A DNA stretch of 6,995 nucleotides from an uncultured Alphaproteobacteria bacterium. Its GTDB lineage: Bacteria > Pseudomonadota > Alphaproteobacteria > Micropepsales > Micropepsaceae. Below, piece after piece: positions 4,726 to 6,995 of the stretch. Position 1 is the stretch's first letter, and every line of letters starts with the position of its first letter. The notes beneath the pieces are model-generated. The model was not told the DNA's origin and ran no database searches. It saw nothing but the letters and a program-made list of their open reading frames with translations. The position numbers were made by a program, and so were the translations under genes. The stretch spans positions 1 to 6,995 of the forward strand of contig CALDFO010000010.1 of assembly GCA_937942205.1 (NCBI GenBank), in the 5' to 3' direction.

Positions 4726-4734
4726 GGTATCGCC

Positions 4735-6995
4735 ATGCGTATTCGCCGTCACTTCACGGTTGAGGGGCATTCGCCTTACGAGGGTATCGCCTTCCGCGCC
4801 GCCAGCAGCGAAATCCGCGACCCGGACGGTTCCATCGTCTTCAGCCAGTCCGACATCGAGGTGCCGGAAAGCTGGAGTCAGGTCGCCAGCGACGTGCTGG
4901 CCCAGAAGTATTTCCGCAAGGCGGGCGTGCCCAGGACCCTCAAGCCGGTGGCCGAGGACGGGGTGCCCGAATTCCTCTGGCGCAAGCAGTCCGCCGCCAA
5001 GGACAGCAAGGAAACCACCGGCGAAAAGTCGGCCAAGCAGGTGTTCGACCGGCTGGCGGGCACCTGGACCTATTGGGGCTGGAAGGGCGGCTATTTCGAC
5101 GCCGAAAGCGATGCCCAGGCCTTCTATGACGAGATGTGCCACATGCTGGCGGCGCAGAAATGCGCGCCCAATTCGCCGCAATGGTTCAACACCGGCCTGC
5201 ACTGGGCCTATGGCATCGATGGCCCCGGCCAGGGCCACTATTATGTCGATCACAAGAGCGGGCGGCTGACCAAGTCCACCAGCGCCTATGAACATCCCCA
5301 GCCCCATGCCTGCTTCATCCAGAGCGTCAAGGACGACCTGGTGAATGACGGCGGCATCATGGATCTGTGGACGCGCGAGGCGCGCCTGTTCAAATACGGC
5401 TCCGGCACCGGCACCAATTTCTCGCCCCTGCGCGGGGCCGACGAAAAGCTGTCGGGCGGCGGCCGCTCGTCGGGCCTGATGAGCTTCCTGAAGATCGGCG
5501 ACCGCGCCGCCGGCGCCATCAAGTCGGGCGGCACCACGCGCCGCGCCGCCAAGATGGTGATCGTGGATATCGACCATCCCGATATCGAGGATTTTATCGA
5601 CTGGAAGGTGATCGAGGAACAGAAGGTCGCCGCCCTGGTGGCCGGTTCCAAGCTGGCGGAGAAACACCTCAAGGCGGTGCTGCGGGCCTGCGTCAACTGC
5701 GCGGGATCGGGCGGCGACTGCTACGACCCGCAGAAGAACCCTGCCCTGCGCCGCGAAATCCGCGCCGCGCGCAAGAGCATGATCCCCGACAGCCTGGTGG
5801 AGCGCGTCATCAGCTTCGCGCGCCAGGGCTTCACCGACATCGACTTCCGCACCTATGACACCGACTGGGACAGCGAGGCCTACAGCTCGGTCGCCGGACA
5901 GAATTCCAACAATTCGGTCCGCGTCACCGACGAGTTCCTCAAGGCGGTGCTGGAGGACGGCGACTGGCACCTGAACAATCGCGGCAACGGCAAGATCGCG
6001 CGCACCGTCAAGGCCCGCGCCTTGTGGGACAAGATTTCCTATGCCGCCTGGGCCTGCGCCGATCCCGGCATCCAGTTCCACACCAGCATCAATGACTGGC
6101 ACACCTGCCCGGCGGGCGGCGAAATCCGCGCCTCCAATCCGTGCAGCGAATACATGTTCCTGGACGACACCGCCTGCAACCTGGCCTCGCTGAACCTGAT
6201 GGCCTTCCGCAAAGGTGACGGGGTCAAGACCTTCGATGTTGAAGGTTTCGAACATGCCGTGCGGCTGTGGACGATGGTGCTGGAAATCTCGGTGCTGATG
6301 GCCCAGTTCCCCAGCAAGGAAATCGCGCAGCTGTCCTATGACTATCGCACTCTGGGCCTGGGCTTCGCCAATATCGGCGGCCTGCTGATGAGCGCGGGCG
6401 TGCCTTATGACAGCCGCGAGGGCCGCGCCATCGCGGGCGCCATCGCCGCGCTGATGACCGGCGCTTCCTACGCCGCCAGCGCCGAGATGGCGGGCGAACT
6501 GGGGTCGTTCCCCGAATATGCCGCCAACAAGGACGCGATGCTGCGGGTGATCCGCAACCATCGCCGCGCCGCGCATGGCGAGGAAAAGGGCTATGAAAAG
6601 CTCGCCACCCTGCCCGTGCCGCTGGACCTCAAGGCGATCAATGACAACGACCTGGCCGAAGCCGCCAGGCGCGCCTGGGACAACGCCCTCAAGCTGGGCA
6701 AGGAGCATGGCTTCCGCAACGCCCAGGCCACGGTGATCGCGCCCACCGGCACCATCGGCCTGGTGATGGATTGCGACACCACGGGCGTCGAGCCGGATTT
6801 CGCGTTGGTCAAGTTCAAGACCCTGGCGGGCGGCGGCTATTTCAAGATCATCAACCGCTGCGTGCCCGAGGCGCTGGCCAATCTGGGCTATGCCCCGGCC
6901 GAGATCGACGCCATCGTCGCCCATGCCGTGGGCCATGGCACGCTGGAGGATTACAAGGGCCGCATCAACTATGACGCCCTGCGCGGCAAGGGCTT
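4735..6995 (+). CDS. nrdJ: Vitamin B12-dependent (class II) ribonucleotide reductase, 3'-truncated by window edge
   Basis: Reduces ribonucleotides to deoxyribonucleotides using adenosylcobalamin to generate a thiyl radical, supplying dNTPs with or without oxygen. 753 complete codons are visible without a stop; related alphaproteobacterial proteins run to about 1200 aa, so the C-terminus, including the redox-active cysteine tail, is outside. Features: VFDRLAGTWTYWGW near residue 110; PNSPQWFNTGLHWAYG; HPQPHACFIQSV with Cys193, one of the expected active-site disulfide pair; FKYGSGTGTNFSPLRG; IKSGGTTRRAAKM; a C-x2-C-x6-C cluster (Cys319, 322, 329); GQNSNNSV; NPCSE with the likely radical Cys470 and Glu472; APTGTIGLVMDCDTTGVEPDFALVKFK; LAGGGYFKIINR. 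The start at 4735 (MRIRRHFTVEG) matches the N-terminus I recall for this family; an in-frame ATG at 4678 would add 19 Gly/Trp-rich residues unlike it. It is divergent from the NDUFA12 operon, with a long structured upstream region. Confidence 0.95.
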   Translation, partial: MRIRRHFTVEGHSPYEGIAFRAASSEIRDPDGSIVFSQSDIEVPESWSQVASDVLAQKYFRKAGVPRTLKPVAEDGVPEFLWRKQSAAKDSKETTGEKSAKQVFDRLAGTWTYWGWKGGYFDAESDAQAFYDEMCHMLAAQKCAPNSPQWFNTGLHWAYGIDGPGQGHYYVDHKSGRLTKSTSAYEHPQPHACFIQSVKDDLVNDGGIMDLWTREARLFKYGSGTGTNFSPLRGADEKLSGGGRSSGLMSFLKIGDRAAGAIKSGGTTRRAAKMVIVDIDHPDIEDFIDWKVIEEQKVAALVAGSKLAEKHLKAVLRACVNCAGSGGDCYDPQKNPALRREIRAARKSMIPDSLVERVISFARQGFTDIDFRTYDTDWDSEAYSSVAGQNSNNSVRVTDEFLKAVLEDGDWHLNNRGNGKIARTVKARALWDKISYAAWACADPGIQFHTSINDWHTCPAGGEIRASNPCSEYMFLDDTACNLASLNLMAFRKGDGVKTFDVEGFEHAVRLWTMVLEISVLMAQFPSKEIAQLSYDYRTLGLGFANIGGLLMSAGVPYDSREGRAIAGAIAALMTGASYAASAEMAGELGSFPEYAANKDAMLRVIRNHRRAAHGEEKGYEKLATLPVPLDLKAINDNDLAEAARRAWDNALKLGKEHGFRNAQATVIAPTGTIGLVMDCDTTGVEPDFALVKFKTLAGGGYFKIINRCVPEALANLGYAPAEIDAIVAHAVGHGTLEDYKGRINYDALRGKG

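Larger units (their letters stand above)
4278..4734. other. Gene-free divergent intergenic region, 457 bp
   Basis: This region lies between the divergent NDUFA12-like gene and nrdJ. I see no convincing gene: open frames here on both strands are low-complexity readings of the tandem repeat and lack family-like motifs. It is locally less G+C rich (around 4370-4440 and 4540-4560) and holds the promoter candidate, terminator-like hairpin, 12-bp repeat array, long-range inverted repeat, AAATTGTCCC direct repeats and the stem before nrdJ listed separately. No cobalamin riboswitch B12 box or evident NrdR box pair was recognised, although nrdJ is cobalamin dependent. Confidence 0.75.

Noticed and set aside
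4278..4734. Adenosylcobalamin riboswitch upstream of nrdJ
   Set aside because: Expected because the enzyme uses cobalamin, but no B12-box-like core or accompanying conserved segments could be found on the plus strand.
4278..4734. NrdR box pair
   Set aside because: Only a lone CAATATTG palindrome (4332-4339) was noticed; it lacks the longer consensus and a second correctly spaced box, and overlaps the minus-strand promoter candidate.
4678..4734. In-frame upstream ATG (4678) for nrdJ
   Set aside because: It would add a Gly/Trp-rich segment before the family-typical N-terminus that begins at 4735.
4600..6936. Very long minus-strand open frame (778 codons) opposite nrdJ
   Set aside because: It is antisense to a clearly conserved nrdJ frame; its Gly/Ala/His/Gln-rich composition is typical of a shadow frame in G+C-rich DNA, and no domain motif is seen.
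1..6995. CRISPR array, tRNA, integrase, transposase, toxin-antitoxin or defence genes
   Set aside because: None were found; every gene recognised matches a known family, and the only novelty candidates are in the intergenic sequence and the DUF2155 context.

Overview
The window looks like a high-G+C alphaproteobacterial chromosome (hand estimate mid-60s percent G+C). This rests on three things: a NDUFA12-type complex I subunit, the cluster NDUFA12 / MlaD-like / DUF2155 placed tail to tail with aat, and a class II cobalamin-dependent ribonucleotide reductase whose visible part resembles the long Caulobacter-like NrdJ. The genus cannot be fixed from sequence alone.

Layout. Positions 1-1159 (+) hold the 3' part of accC, the biotin carboxylase of acetyl-CoA carboxylase. 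A small SseB-domain gene (1170-1568, TTG start) follows 10 nt later, then a DoxX-family membrane protein (1629-2003). The doxX-aat gap carries an 88-bp compound palindromic element (2020-2107) and a long hairpin with terminator features (2112-2146) ending 8 nt before the aat start. aat (2155-2760) encodes the L/F-transferase of the N-degron pathway. It converges, with 19 nt between stops, on a minus-strand operon read from 4277 down to 2780: NDUFA12-like gene, mlaD-like MCE gene, and a secreted DUF2155 protein. The first junction is 6 nt and the second is an overlap. A plausible promoter lies at 4305-4334.

The 457-bp divergent intergenic region (4278-4734) is the most unusual part. It holds a 12-bp tandem repeat (4 copies), a 14-bp long-range inverted repeat (4519-4532 / 4613-4626) enclosing two hairpins, a direct repeat of AAATTGTCCC, and a bulged stem that could mask the ribosome binding region of the next gene. 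nrdJ starts at 4735 (+) and runs off the right edge (753 complete codons visible).

The genes are mostly housekeeping: fatty acid synthesis, protein turnover, respiration, envelope lipid handling and dNTP supply. No CRISPR, tRNA, rRNA, intact transposase or defence system is seen. Candidate novelty lies in the structured nrdJ upstream region (cis-regulator, small RNA, or repeat/IS debris), the compound intergenic palindrome, and the uncharacterised DUF2155/MlaD/NDUFA12 linkage.
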